Assembly: GCA_032718475.1 (NCBI GenBank)
Contig: JAUCBJ010000749.1
Coordinates: 1 to 43,392, forward strand
Length of the DNA stretch: 43,392 bases
Origin: Nemertoderma westbladi
Taxonomy: Eukaryota; Xenacoelomorpha; Nemertodermatida; Nemertodermatidae
Direction of reading: 5' to 3'
The translations under genes were made by a program, and so were the position numbers. Under the pieces are notes generated by a model. The model was not told the origin of the DNA, did no database searches, and saw nothing but the letters and a program-made list of their open reading frames with translations. Within the stretch, counting starts at the first letter, position 1; each line of letters opens with the position of its first letter. Of the stretch, positions 20,330 to 30,415 are shown in pieces.

Positions 20330-23300
20330 TTAAATAATTATTTTATATTTTGTGCGTGGGAAGGGCGTCTCGCCCTCATTCCCACCCCCCTCAGTCCAAA
20401 ACTTTGGACGACTAAACACTCTCAGGTGCCCCTCCTTCCGGTAGGCACTCTCCTGCTGCCCTCCTATACGTCCTCTAACTCTTCGCCACACTCTCTTCGG
20501 TGCTACCTTTGCTGGCCTCCCCCTTCGTATGTGCGCTGGCATTAGAGCCCTCGACGACCCCCGCTCGTTCCTTGGTACACGCGGTGTCTGCCCATGTAAT
20601 GCCCCCTCGCACTGTGTCCGTCCTGCGTGTGTATGCAACACGCCTCCTCCTACTTTCCCGACTCCCTTAAGTTTGCTGATAGGCTTCTCTGCCCCTTGTT
20701 TAATCCTTTCATATCCTCTCCCTTTCCAACACTCTCCGGATCTGTGTCCTTTTACCACACATCGATGACATAGTCCGTTTGCGTCTGTGTAGGCTACACG
20801 ATCTCGTTTGGGCAACGCTTGCCAGTACTTGCAACTCCTGGTCTTATGGGTTCCGTCCCGATGTAATTGACATTGGAATCCTGGATTATAGCGTTTCCTG
20901 TATAGTCCTTCACGTATCGCGCTTAGGTTTATACGTACCGATTTAATGTTTTGGTTGTCTAGACTCGGCCTACTGGGTATATTGGGATTGTGTTTATTTT
21001 TGGTGTTATTTTCTTTCTGTCCCTGCCACGGTGTGGCCCTGCTACCAGCTAACCGTGGACTAGCAGTCCCCTGTACGGCCGCGTGTGGTGGTAACTGTCC
21101 GCACGACCTGTTCTCGTCCAGGGAGTTCGATGTTCTCGCTCCTATCGGGGTACATTGTCGATATTGTGATGGGGGAATGTCACCCTGTCCCCCCCCAGCC
21201 GGTATGTTTGGTACTGGGGTTGATGTTAATATATTGGGGCCCATACATCTATCTACAATAACTCCCCCCTCCCCTGGATGTATGTTATGTCCCTGTGTAT
21301 TATAGTCATGCTGCTGTACCGATATAGGCCTACCTACCTCTCGCCTACCTACCGGTATGTACTCCGCGACTTCCGGGTTTAATCCCGTCGTTCGCGCTAC
21401 CCCATCGCCTACTCTATCTCTCCCAGCATGGCCTATAATAGTATGTGCAGTAAGGCCTACAGTATGTCCTGCAGTCTGCATGTGCCCTTCCGAACCGAAG
21501 TTTATTCTTCGCGAATCTCGAATCTCCCCGCGACTACCGTACTCTCGATCGGCAGCTATATCCCGTCGGGAAGTTTCCCCTCGATCCCCTCTCCTGTTCT
21601 CTTCTTCGTACTGGTACGTCCTGTACCCCCCTCCTGGCGTGCGGTGTGTTTCTCCGGGGCGACGGCAATCTCCCGAAGTTCGACTCCACCGACTTCCTAA
21701 CTCCATCTCTATTATCGACGGTCCGCTATCCGTCCTCACACTCCTATCGTTCGTGGCGACACTTCTTCTACTATCTTCTCTTCTTCTCTTTTCTGTGTAG
21801 TATTCCGGCTCGTGAGGTCTCTCGTCGACCCCCCGGTTAAACTCCACTGTTCTTCTTCCCTCTTCTGGTCGGGCTCGACGCTTCGTCTGCCCTCTCGCGA
21901 CGTCAACCTGCTTCTCTCTGCTCGATCGCACGCCGCTGGGGATACTCGCAATCCCCCTATTACTCTCCGTCGCCGGTTGTTGCGGTTTACCTATTTCGGC
22001 CCTCGCATTATCCGCTGACGGCTGTGGGACACTCCCTGCCCCCCCTCTCTCTCTACTAATCTCTCGCGGTGGGGTGCCCGTAGCCCCCCCCCACCCGCCA
22101 CTTCTAACTTCACTATTTCTTACTATACTTCTACACCCCTCTTGTGGGGCATTCTCTGCCCCCCCTCTCTCGCCACTAATCTTATGTGGTGGGGCGCCGG
22201 TAGCCCCCCCCCACCCGCCACATCTAACTTCAATATCTCTTACTTCGTCTCTACACCCCTCTCTAGTCGACGCACTGTCTCTACTACGGTTGGGTCTATT
22301 CACCCCCGCCTCTCTCTCTACTACTGCGTGGCCCATCAGGCCTACTTCGGGTTGGCTCAACCCCGCTACCCCCTGCCTACCAACTACGTGGCCTACCAGG
22401 CCGCCGTCGGGTTGGCTCAACCCTGCCACTTCCTGCCTACTAACTACGTGGCCTACCAGGCCACCGTCTGCTGAGTTATGTACGTCCGACACGCTCATAT
22501 TAATAGCACCATTCCCAATATTATTTGTTAAATCAATTAAATTGTTAGAATTTGAAACGGGATTATTATTTAAATTATTTAAATTACTTAGATCACTACT
22601 ATTCTCTAAACTTAAATTATTATTCGAATTATTTTGCGGGTTTGAATTGAAATTATTATTTAGAATATTTGTATTTAAATTTAAATTACTACTACCCGGT
22701 AAAATATTATTTCCTGTAATAAAGGGATTAGGGTTATTTACTACGGTACTATTAACATTAACTGTCTCTAACGTACTACTACTACACCCCCCGCCCGTAC
22801 GGCTACACCAGTTCTGGCTCTCTCGCCCGGTGCCTGTAAGTGGGGGCTCACTCTCTGATATCTCCAACCGCGCCAGTTCTAGTCGGCGCTGGTCTAATTT
22901 GGCTTGATATTGCGCAAGCCTCCCTAGCTGAGCACGCAAATCATCCCGCATGCGCTCACCCTCTATCCCCATCTCTCGCATATTCTGCTCGGCCAACTCT
23001 GCCTCTCTCGCAAGCATCTCAAGCCGCCTCGCCGGCTCGCTCTCTACTCCTATCTCTCGCTCTCTACACTCCTTGGCTCCCTCTCTACACTTCTCGGCCC
23101 TCTCTCTACACTCCCTCTCCAACTCTCCTACCTTCTCTGAGAATGCGGTTCCCTCTCTCAATCGTCTCTCTAACTCATTCTGCTCTGTCGCAACCATTTC
23201 TAATTTATACGCCATGCGTTTACTCTCTCGCACCCGTCTTTCTTTTACGGAGGATGTAGCAGACTTATCGGTTGCGACGGACTCCCGTCGCCCCTCCGTC

Positions 23301-24223
23301 CCACTAACTTTCCCCCGCCTCCCGGAACTTCCTCCGACCGACGAGACCGAATCCTCGGAGTTAACCTCGGATTCGCCCTCCTCAGGTCTCTTCCAACCCA
23401 CTAATTTTACTCCCCGGGCATCGACTAAGTATGGCCCTACGTACACTACGCTAGGTTCCATACCCCCACATTCCCATAGTTCGATCAGTTCGTTGGCAAC
23501 TCCCCTCGCCCTCTCCTCGGCTAGTTCTCTCTGCCCAAAACGCATTAGGTAATCAAAGTGTCTATTCGACTCACCTAGTCGTTTCCTCAGTCTCACCTCG
23601 TCTATCTTCGCCCCTCCTTTGGCCTCTCTCAGTCGCTCTCGGGTCGCGAGGTAGGCTCGTCGGAGCCGGTCGCTGACTCCGACGTCCTCGTTGCCGACAT
23701 CTCCTCTATCCTTCCGTGTCCGGCGTCGTACCGTCGGCCCCACCGTCGCCCCTCCGGTGGACCGTTCGTCGTCCTCGGCCTGTGGCTGGCCGGCGACATC
23801 GGTACCGACATCTCCCTCATCTCTCCGGGTCCGACGTCGTACCGACGGCCCCACCGTCGCCGTTCCGGTGGACCGTTCGTCGTCCTCGGCCTGTGGCTGG
23901 CCGGTGACATCGGTATGTCGACCCTCGCTCCGCGTCGACTCGTCTTTCTCTTCTTCTCCCTTCTCGTCTCCTTCCCTCGACTCACTCTCCGGTTGTAGAC
24001 GACCCCCCACATCTTGATTCGTCGGGTTGCTCGTTGTCGACGTGGCGTCAACCTGCGTCGACGTGGTCGGCGTAGCATCGATCGGCGTCGTGGGTTCGTA
24101 TCGTCTCGCCGTGGCCTCGCGGATCGTTAGATCGTCGTCCGGGGTCCGCGGCGGTGTCATTCCTCTCTCTCGACTCATCGTCGTCTTTGGTGGCTGGCAG
24201 CCACGTTGATAACAATCTATCAC
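20330..24223 (-). CDS. Gag-like protein with CCHC zinc knuckles (1297 aa)
   Basis: One uninterrupted ORF beginning 34 bp inside the 5' LTR; a second Met at residue 16 is an equally plausible start. Seen in order: Thr/Glu/Arg-rich N terminus with a 40-residue duplication (about 105-178, GQPQAEDDERSTG twice); basic helical region 183-250; long Glu/Arg-rich coiled coil about 330-455; Asn-rich stretch 488-575; three copies of GGLVGHVV-like units (586-633); a duplicated GGWGGATG block (669-730); disordered Arg-rich region; zinc-binding region 1118-1165. The last has C1118-x2-H-x4-H-x4-C1131 and a classic C1152-x2-C-x4-H-x4-C1165. Paired knuckles spaced like this recall BEL/Pao Gag. It should bind element RNA and build particles (inference). 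No protease D(T/S)G is seen. Low-complexity expansions are unusual for a Gag. Confidence 0.85.
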   Translation of the reverse strand: MIDCYQRGCQPPKTTMSRERGMTPPRTPDDDLTIREATARRYEPTTPIDATPTTSTQVDATSTTSNPTNQDVGGRLQPESESREGDEKGEEEKDESTRSEGRHTDVTGQPQAEDDERSTGTATVGPSVRRRTRRDEGDVGTDVAGQPQAEDDERSTGGATVGPTVRRRTRKDRGDVGNEDVGVSDRLRRAYLATRERLREAKGGAKIDEVRLRKRLGESNRHFDYLMRFGQRELAEERARGVANELIELWECGGMEPSVVYVGPYLVDARGVKLVGWKRPEEGESEVNSEDSVSSVGGSSGRRGKVSGTEGRRESVATDKSATSSVKERRVRESKRMAYKLEMVATEQNELERRLREGTAFSEKVGELERECRERAEKCREGAKECREREIGVESEPARRLEMLAREAELAEQNMREMGIEGERMRDDLRAQLGRLAQYQAKLDQRRLELARLEISESEPPLTGTGRESQNWCSRTGGGCSSSTLETVNVNSTVVNNPNPFITGNNILPGSSNLNLNTNILNNNFNSNPQNNSNNNLSLENSSDLSNLNNLNNNPVSNSNNLIDLTNNIGNGAINMSVSDVHNSADGGLVGHVVSRQEVAGLSQPDGGLVGHVVGRQGVAGLSQPEVGLMGHAVVEREAGVNRPNRSRDSASTREGCRDEVRDIEVRCGGWGGATGAPPHKISGERGGAENAPQEGCRSIVRNSEVRSGGWGGATGTPPREISRERGGAGSVPQPSADNARAEIGKPQQPATESNRGIASIPSGVRSSREKQVDVARGQTKRRARPEEGRRTVEFNRGVDERPHEPEYYTEKRRREDSRRSVATNDRSVRTDSGPSIIEMELGSRWSRTSGDCRRPGETHRTPGGGYRTYQYEEENRRGDRGETSRRDIAADREYGSRGEIRDSRRINFGSEGHMQTAGHTVGLTAHTIIGHAGRDRVGDGVARTTGLNPEVAEYIPVGRREVGRPISVQQHDYNTQGHNIHPGEGGVIVDRCMGPNILTSTPVPNIPAGGGQGDIPPSQYRQCTPIGARTSNSLDENRSCGQLPPHAAVQGTASPRLAGSRATPWQGQKENNTKNKHNPNIPSRPSLDNQNIKSVRINLSAIREGLYRKRYNPGFQCQLHRDGTHKTRSCKYWQALPKRDRVAYTDANGLCHRCVVKGHRSGECWKGRGYERIKQGAEKPISKLKGVGKVGGGVLHTHAGRTQCEGALHGQTPRVPRNERGSSRALMPAHIRRGRPAKVAPKRVWRRVRGRIGGQQESAYRKEGHLRVFSRPKFWTEGGGNEGETPFPRTKYKIII

Positions 24224-24257
24224 TGTCAGGGCAGCTGGGCGGATCTGATTCTGTCAC

Positions 24258-24774
24258 TGTGACGGGATCTACGGATCCCGGTTTATCCGTTTGGGTTTTC
24301 TATCCACGCGTCCCCGCCGTGTGTGAAAGGTAAAAGAGTTCTGATGTTGGGTAATATGTATAAAGGTATAATAGTCTGACAGTTGATATAATATAGTATG
24401 ACACAATAGGTAATATATAATGGCGGTAGCGGACGGTGACAGAAGTCCCCGTTCCACCCTACTGATCTGACTGAGTAAACTGAGTGAATGATTACAGGTT
24501 ACTGGTTATATTGCACGGTGGCCTTATTGCTACTCAATCGATGCCTTTCCCCCCTCTGATTGGTTGATACCCCTGTTGGCACCCTGTGGAGTATTCCGTT
24601 CACTCCACCTGTTCTCCTTGGGTTAGGGGTTTGGCCCCTGACCCTCTATTGTGTGCTTCCTTCCCACTCTCATTGGGATGGCACGAGTTGGTTAATTGCC
24701 CAATCTCGTGGCTCCCAATATTGCTTATCGGCTAATAACTTTATGGGGTGTTGGCGGGATTGAATAAGCTAACA
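24258..24774 (-). repeat. 5' LTR (right copy, 517 bp)
   Basis: Almost identical to 17099-17619. In element orientation it would carry the promoter and RNA start. I see no certain TATA box, though ATAATATAGTATGAC near 24390 is AT-rich. The LTR end and the interior form GTCAC-A-GTGAC. Confidence 0.97.
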
Positions 24775-24779
24775 GTGAA
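24775..24779. repeat. Target-site duplication GTGAA (right)
   Basis: Exact partner of 17094-17098, directly after the CA end of the right LTR. Confidence 0.93.
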
Positions 24780-25714
24780 TAGGGGTAAATATTGGGTTCC
24801 ATATTGAAATTTCACACTTTTGTTTTTCAATTTCACCTAGAGCAGATTTCTATGTGGATTCCAAATCTAAAAACCGCTTAGCACGGTATATGTTACCACT
24901 CGAGATATTGTTCTCTGCTCGTCTGACTAGCGCCCTGTCAGTATCAACATTTTAGCAAGTACACACTGGAATAAAAATTATTAAATGGTTTTTTCTGGTT
25001 CGGTGATTTCATGATATCTCGTTGGTTCGTTTTGTTGTGTCCATAAAAATAAATCCGATAGCCGGGCACAAGCCGTTGTTAACCACAAACTTAGTTAACC
25101 CGATATGACCATGGTATCTCTCCCAAAATCCGTTGTTTTACCCTAACCCTGCTGCTGTTAAGTCCAAAAACCCGGTTGTTGTTTAACAAGAGTGTAAAGA
25201 TTTCCAGGTTGATTCTGTAAGTTGAAAGTAAGTTGAAAAACAGCTCATTTATAAAAAGGAAGTCTTAAAGGTAACTTGCATTTTGGTTTACCCAGTTGTT
25301 ATACTGGCACTGCTATATACATAGGGATGAAGGATAATAAAGGCAAAGCGACAATGAAATCTCCAATGAATGCGAGGAATGAATCTACATCGACAACATC
25401 AGCAGGTCTGATTTGAGGATAGCATACAATTATCCTACCCTGGCTGGCCCTGGGAAATTCTATCATTGAACTCGTATCTTTGTAGTATTTGTCGACTAGA
25501 AATAAGGATTGCCTTGTCCAGTGCTGAAGTGGCAGTTTGATTCTTAAGTATTCCCACTCCATTCTCCACCATGAACTCTCAGCCACATATCATGGGGAAA
25601 TACAGTTTCTTTCAGCACAATGTATTGCTCCCCAATCACTGAACTGCAAGTATGCCTACATAAAGTTCCCATTGAGGTATGTAGATGTGAGGGTCTATTC
25701 AGCCTAATTGGTGC
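24780..25714. other. Non-coding stretch between LTR element and minisatellite
   Basis: AT-rich DNA. A minus-strand ORF of 95 codons at 25299-25586 has a hydrophobic end but matches no family I recognise and lacks convincing splice sites. Confidence 0.5.
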
Positions 25715-26925
25715 ACGGTCCCATCCAGTGAGTGAGGGGATACCCCACGGTCCCATCCAGTGAGTGAGGGGATACCCCACGGTCCTACCCAGTGAGTGGG
25801 GGGATACCCCACGGTCCCATCCAGTGAGTGGGGGGATACCCCACAGTCCCATCCAGTGAGTGAGGGGATACCCCACGGTCCCATCCAGTGAGTGAGGGGA
25901 TACCCCACGGTCCTACCCAGTGAGTGGGGGGATACCCCACGGTCCCATCCAGTGAGTGGGGGATACCCCACAGTCCCATCCAGTGAGTGAGGGGATACCC
26001 CACAGTCCCATCCAGTGAGTGAGGGGATACCCCACGGTCCCATCCAGTGAGTGAGGGGATACCCCACGGTCCTACCCAGTGAGTGGGGGGATACCCCACG
26101 GTCCCATCCAGTGAGTGGGGGGATACCCCACGGTCCCATCCAGTGAGTGAGGGGATACACCACGGTCCCATCCAGTGAGTGAGGGGATACCCCACGGTCC
26201 CATCCAGTGAGTGAGGGGATACCCCACGGTCCTACCCAGTGAGTGGGGGGATACCCCACAGTCCCATCCAGTGAGTGAGGGGATACACCACGGTCCCATC
26301 CAGTGAGTGAGGGGATACCCCACGGTCCCATCCAGTGAGTAAGGGGATACCCCACGGTCCTACCCAGTGAGTGGGGGGATACCCCACGGTCCCCTCCAGT
26401 GAGTGAGGGGATACCCCACGGTCCTACCCAGTGAGTGGGGGGATACCCCACAGTCCCATCCAGTGAGTGAGGGGATACCCCACGGTCCCATCCAGTGAGT
26501 GAGGGGATACCCCACCGTCCTACCCAGTGAGTGGGGGGATACCCCACGGTCCCATCCAGTGAGTGGGGGGATACCCCACAGTCCCATCCAGTGAGTGAGG
26601 GGATACCCCACGGTCCCATCCAGTGAGTGAGGGGATACCCCACGGTCCTACCCAGTGAGTGGGGGGATACCCCACGGTCCTACCCAGTGAGTGGGGGGAT
26701 ACCCCACGGTCACATCCAGTGAGTGAGGGGATACACCACGGTCCTACCCAGTGAGTGGGGGGATACACCACGGTCCCATCCAGTGAGTAAGGGGCCCACG
26801 GTCCTACCCAGTGAGTGGGGGGATACCCCACAGTCCCCTCCAGTGAGTGAGGGGATACACCACGGTCCCATCCAGTGAGTTAGGGGATACCCCACGGTCC
26901 CATCCAGTGAGTGAGGGGATACCCC
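25715..26925. repeat. 32-bp minisatellite, about 38 units
   Basis: The unit is ACGGTCCCATCCAGTGAGTG followed by AGGGGATACCCC. Two main types differ at CCCATCC versus CCTACCC and GTGAGGGGAT versus GTGGGGGGAT. The CCTACCC type recurs roughly every four to five units and is usually followed by a hybrid (CCCATCC with GTGGGGGG), then plain units, which is a higher-order pattern. There is one deleted unit near 26790 and a 1-bp deletion near 25960. Long minus-strand frames across it are read-through of a repeat, not genes. Confidence 0.96.
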
Positions 26926-28219
26926 AGACCAAGTGTGTAACCATTTAGCCTCCCAGATATAGGGTTATGAGGTTATAGGGTTATTTAGTAATAAAACAGT
27001 TAGTTCATTATAGTCCCACCACCGTGGTGTAATGGTTGCATAGAATTCACATCTCTCCGGAGTTCGTGGGTTCATTAATTTTTATCCTTAAATTTGTTAT
27101 CCTTATTTCTACATTGCATCCTTAAGTGGTAGCTGGACTTTCCTCTGGGGAGTATAGTTCTGGGTGGACCGCACTGGAAATAAGTCCAATCCCTTGCCTA
27201 ATGGCCGAATAAATTTTAATTTTTTACTTATTATGGGGTTTCCATTTTAGGTCCCTTCTTATTAATAAATTATATTAAAAGAGTACCTCCTCAATATTTG
27301 AAATATTTTGACTTAATGGTGCTGACAGGGGAGTCCAATGAAAGTTATCCGTAAACGTAAAATACAAAAAAAGAGAAACACGCTAAGGCAACCAACCTGA
27401 AACACGATTTCTTTGAGTAACCAGGGAACTTTCACACTTACTCCCAAGTACAAAATACGCTCACTATCCAATCCCATTTTTAGTCACATAATAAAAGCCA
27501 GGGATTTATTGCAAAGGAACGAGCCCAGGACTACACAACAACGACCTATAATCAGGAGCGGGAAACAACCACCCCACTTAGCGAGCTGTAGCTGATACAA
27601 TAGTTACTGTCTGTGTAGGGTACGTGAATAGTTAACTCGAGTACTAGGTCTACGAATAATACATAATATAATACAATATAATACACATATTATTAATAAT
27701 GATATTGACCAATTCCATTCACTAAACAATTTAACATTAATAAGATACAAATAATTTTAACAATGTTACTCATTTTTCAACATATTAAATTCTAGAACTA
27801 GGTTTAACTAACAGAACAACTAAATTACTACGAGGAATTTCATCATACAGCACATAACTTTAATTAATTTCAACAAATATATAGCCATTTATTAACCTAT
27901 AACATATTTAGCAACAATTCTAATAATTTCCAAAACACAAATAGAGTAAATGATTCGAAGAATTGTATGGCTAACGATGAAATACACTGCGATGGAAGAG
28001 GGTAATTGATGCAAATCCCATATCAACGAATTAATATCCCATCTCCGGTATTATAATTGTTAATTATCAATTACAGCAAAGGAGCAGGTCGCGTGGTATG
28101 TTATTTTAATCAAAACAATAAACGAGAGTAATATAACAGGCTACCTTTTAATTTTCGCTCGAAATCATCTAATACTTGCATGATGTTACCCTGGAGAAGG
28201 TTCAGTTCTGTTTACGTCA
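26926..28219. other. Non-coding DNA with a tRNA-derived repeat
   Basis: Holds a tRNA-like SINE head near 27019, followed by a body (GTGGTAGCTGGACTTTCCTC near 27127) that resembles the rest of a SINE. Beyond 27250 it is AT-rich with nothing I recognise. Confidence 0.6.
27019..27215 (+). mobile_element. tRNA-derived SINE relic
   Basis: Head ACCGTGGTGTAATGGTTGCA matches the 5' half of a tRNA (A box TGGTGTAATGG), and GAGTTCGTGGGTTCATTA is a decayed B box. The following 140 bp to GGCCGAATAAATTTTAA is probably the SINE body. The B box is too degraded for a functional tRNA. Confidence 0.6.
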
Positions 28220-28398
28220 GGAGCCCCCCGATCTGATCTAGGTAGAGTATATTCGGGAGCCCCCCGATCTGATGTAGGTAGAGTATATTCTGGAGCCCCC
28301 CGATCTGATCTAGGTAGAGTATATTCGGGAGCCCCCCGATCTGATGTAGGTAGAGTATATTCTGGAGCCCCCCGATCTGATGTAGGTAGAGTATATTC
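28220..28398. repeat. 36-bp minisatellite, 5 units
   Basis: The unit is GGAGCCCCCCGATCTGATST followed by AGGTAGAGTATATTCK. Five units differ at three or four positions. A partial echo, ACGTAGGTAGAGTACAT, lies at about 28424-28440. Confidence 0.95.
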
Positions 28399-28751
28399 TT
28401 ATATGAAGAAGCTACACTTCTGTAGACGTAGGTAGAGTACATGTTCGATCATGTATACCCTCATCGTCTGTATATTGCGTGTATATATACCAATATATTA
28501 TATTGAAGATGAGAAACGTTAACGGAAATAGTAATCGACACACCTGGTCTATTCGACTCACGGAATTGTAAGGAGTTTCCAAGCTTTTAGCCTAAAAAGG
28601 AAATAATTTGTTGTTATTAGTTGTAATGACAACAATATATACTTTGGGTGTTGTGGTGGTTGGTATAGCCTACGAGTTATGATATACTGTACCGGTATTG
28701 TGTCTTAGTGATATATTATAGTCAGTATGGTTGTTACATTATTATTAATAA

Positions 28752-29225
28752 GCAGCAGCTTGGTCTAGTGGTGACATTCCTGGGCTTCCAATTAGGGAGC
28801 CCTGGTTCGATCCCAAGATGGGGCAGCACTATTTGGGTACAGTGCTTTAAATGCTGCAGCCTAGCCCAACCCCGGCTTTCATCCTTCAGTGGTCGATAAA
28901 TGGGAACCAAGGCAACTTGGGAAACAGAGTGGAAGGGTTTACTGTGGAAGATCACCCATGGTGGTGAACAGGCATTCCTTGGCTTAACGAGCCTGAAAGA
29001 TTCTCCCATTCATTATTATTATTATGACTATAGCAACAATGACTATATGAAGCGGCAGCCTAGCCCAACCCCGGAATTCATGCTTCAGTGGTCGAAAATT
29101 GGGAACCAAGGCAACTTGGAATAACAGAGTGGAATGGTTTACTGTGGAAGATCACCCATTAGTGGTGAACAGGCATTCCTTGGCTTAATGAGCCTAAAAG
29201 ATTCTCCCATTCATTATTATGATTA
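28752..29225 (+). mobile_element. tRNA-derived SINE with duplicated body
   Basis: The head has A box TGGTCTAGTGGTGACATTCC and a perfect B box GGTTCGATCCC (28803). The body GCAGCCTAGCCCAACCCCGG, GTGGTCGATAAATGGGAACC through GAAGATCACCCATGGTGGTG to TTCTCCCATTCATTATTATT occurs twice (about 28856-29020 and 29055-29220). Only the first follows a tRNA head. An inverted echo (CACCACCATGGGTGATCTTG) lies at 29242. A Pol III-transcribed retroposon is the best reading. Confidence 0.85.
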
Positions 29226-30056
29226 TTATCGTTATAAGATCACCACCATGGGTGATCTTGCTTCCCATTTATCGAACAATTATTAATAATTATATGAAAC
29301 TAAGTCCCAATTGGTCATGGTTCCTTTCACGTCAGAATATGTAACATAACATCGATTAGTTGATGGAGGGATGGAGCCTAAACTGGGTTTTATCACGTTT
29401 GGGTTTTATCAGCCCATACGTTGTTTTTCATGTTTTTGTGAGTTAGGCACTCATTTGCAACATCATAATATCCCTAATTTGAGATTGGCTTATTAACAAA
29501 AGTAATTAACAGAATAAAAGAACGGAATTGGATATTAAATTTTATATGCGAGGGTTCAATGTTTAATCTGCTAGATTTCGTGTTTATATAAACTCCTCAT
29601 TTGATCAATGTCATTTTTCTGCCGACATTTTAATATTTAATTAACTTTAGAGGCAGATACAGAGCTACATAAAACTGCGGCATTTACCATTTATTTGTGA
29701 TGGATCGAAAACTCCCTTAAATTAAATTCGGAAATTTTTGAATACAAATTAGTATTATGATTATTTTAAAATTATTATTGCCGTACAAAAAATTAATAAT
29801 TAGAAATGTGATGTAAAAGATCATAAACCCTTGTTATTATCTAGTAAGCCGTTAACCATAATACTGATACAAATGATATTTAAGTTTAAAGTAATTTATT
29901 ATATGGTTTCAACAGATTGTCCCAGCATATAAAATATAAACTTATAGCGACATTAAATAGAAAAGTTAAATATTAATACATTAATACATTAATAGTACTC
30001 CGGCTTATAATATTTCGGCATATGGGCATCTGATATATAAGAATAAATGATTTAAC
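29226..30056. other. AT-rich non-coding DNA, likely intron or 3' flank of the receptor gene
   Basis: No exon recognised. The M4 exon of the Cys-loop receptor should lie to the left of 30057 on the minus strand, but I cannot find it here. Confidence 0.5.
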
Positions 30057-30200
30057 CTTTAGAATTAGATAAGCCGTGCTGCCCATCATACAGCTAGCGA
30101 CACCTTTAAAGCAACTAAACGTTTCCTTTCGCGGCTTAATCCATATTGTATCAGAATTATCTGTTCCGTCTATCTTCATTTTCTTTGCTGCCGGTTCGTC
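30057..30200 (-). CDS. Cys-loop ligand-gated channel exon: M3-M4 intracellular loop
   Basis: Read on the minus strand after acceptor TTACTTTATAG (ends at 30201), it encodes 48 residues starting DEPAAKKMKIDGT and ending MMGSTAYLILK before donor AAG/GTTAAATC. Both ends are phase 0, and the upstream exon ends in phase 0, so the junction reads IPKENS-DEPAAKK. Hydrophilic and poorly conserved, as the M3-M4 loop is in this family. It is identified only by its in-phase link to the M2-M3 exon; M4 was not found. Confidence 0.6.
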
Positions 30201-30415
30201 CTATAAAGTAATTTTTATTCGACGATGAAATAATGTAATTCCGATTAAATATTAAAATACTTATTATTATATATTTAAATATAAATATTTAAACGCCCTT
30301 TATGGCTAATGATTTTTTTCATTTTGCCCGATTATTGTAATAATCGGAATTAAAATGTAAATAAACTGCAAAATGTATAAGTGATAATATATTATTCAAT
30401 TAGGTTTCTTCATAC

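Larger units (their letters stand above)
17099..24774 (-). mobile_element. Non-autonomous LTR retrotransposon, gag-only
   Basis: A 7676-bp element flanked by GTGAA. The LTRs (521 and 517 bp) differ by one substitution and one 4-bp indel. Read on the minus strand it starts TGTTAGCTTATTC and ends CCCGTCACA. Orientation follows from the polypurine tract next to the left LTR and from the gag ORF beginning 34 bp inside the right LTR. Internal order on the minus strand is Gag-like ORF, then about 2.7 kb of repeat array, then polypurine tract. No reverse transcriptase, RNase H, integrase or protease motif is present, so mobility would need enzymes from another element. The zinc-knuckle arrangement and the 5-bp duplication fit BEL/Pao best, but class is inferred. 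No canonical TGG primer-binding site follows the 5' LTR. The interior is much richer in G+C than its surroundings. Confidence 0.93.

Noticed and set aside
20529-24209. Several plus-strand ORFs of 60-277 codons opposite the gag ORF
   Set aside because: Shadow frames of a GC-rich coding strand; composition is Ser/Pro/Leu-rich and they carry no domain.
17099-24774. Endogenous retrovirus with env
   Set aside because: No envelope, polymerase or integrase reading frame is present in any frame.
25299-25586. 95-codon minus-strand ORF with a hydrophobic end
   Set aside because: No family recognised, no good splice sites, not in phase with the nearby receptor exons.
25544-26895. Minus-strand ORFs rich in WGIPSLTGWDRGVSPHSL
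   Set aside because: Read-through of the 32-bp minisatellite; frames shift at unit indels and nothing else supports a protein.
27019-27080. Functional tRNA gene
   Set aside because: The A box is fair, but the B box and acceptor stem are decayed and a SINE-like body follows.
2369-28398. CRISPR-like array reading of the minisatellites
   Set aside because: There are no unique spacers between repeats; units are directly contiguous and the host is an animal.
28752-28830. Functional tRNA gene (perfect B box)
   Set aside because: No matching acceptor stem; the sequence continues into a duplicated SINE body.
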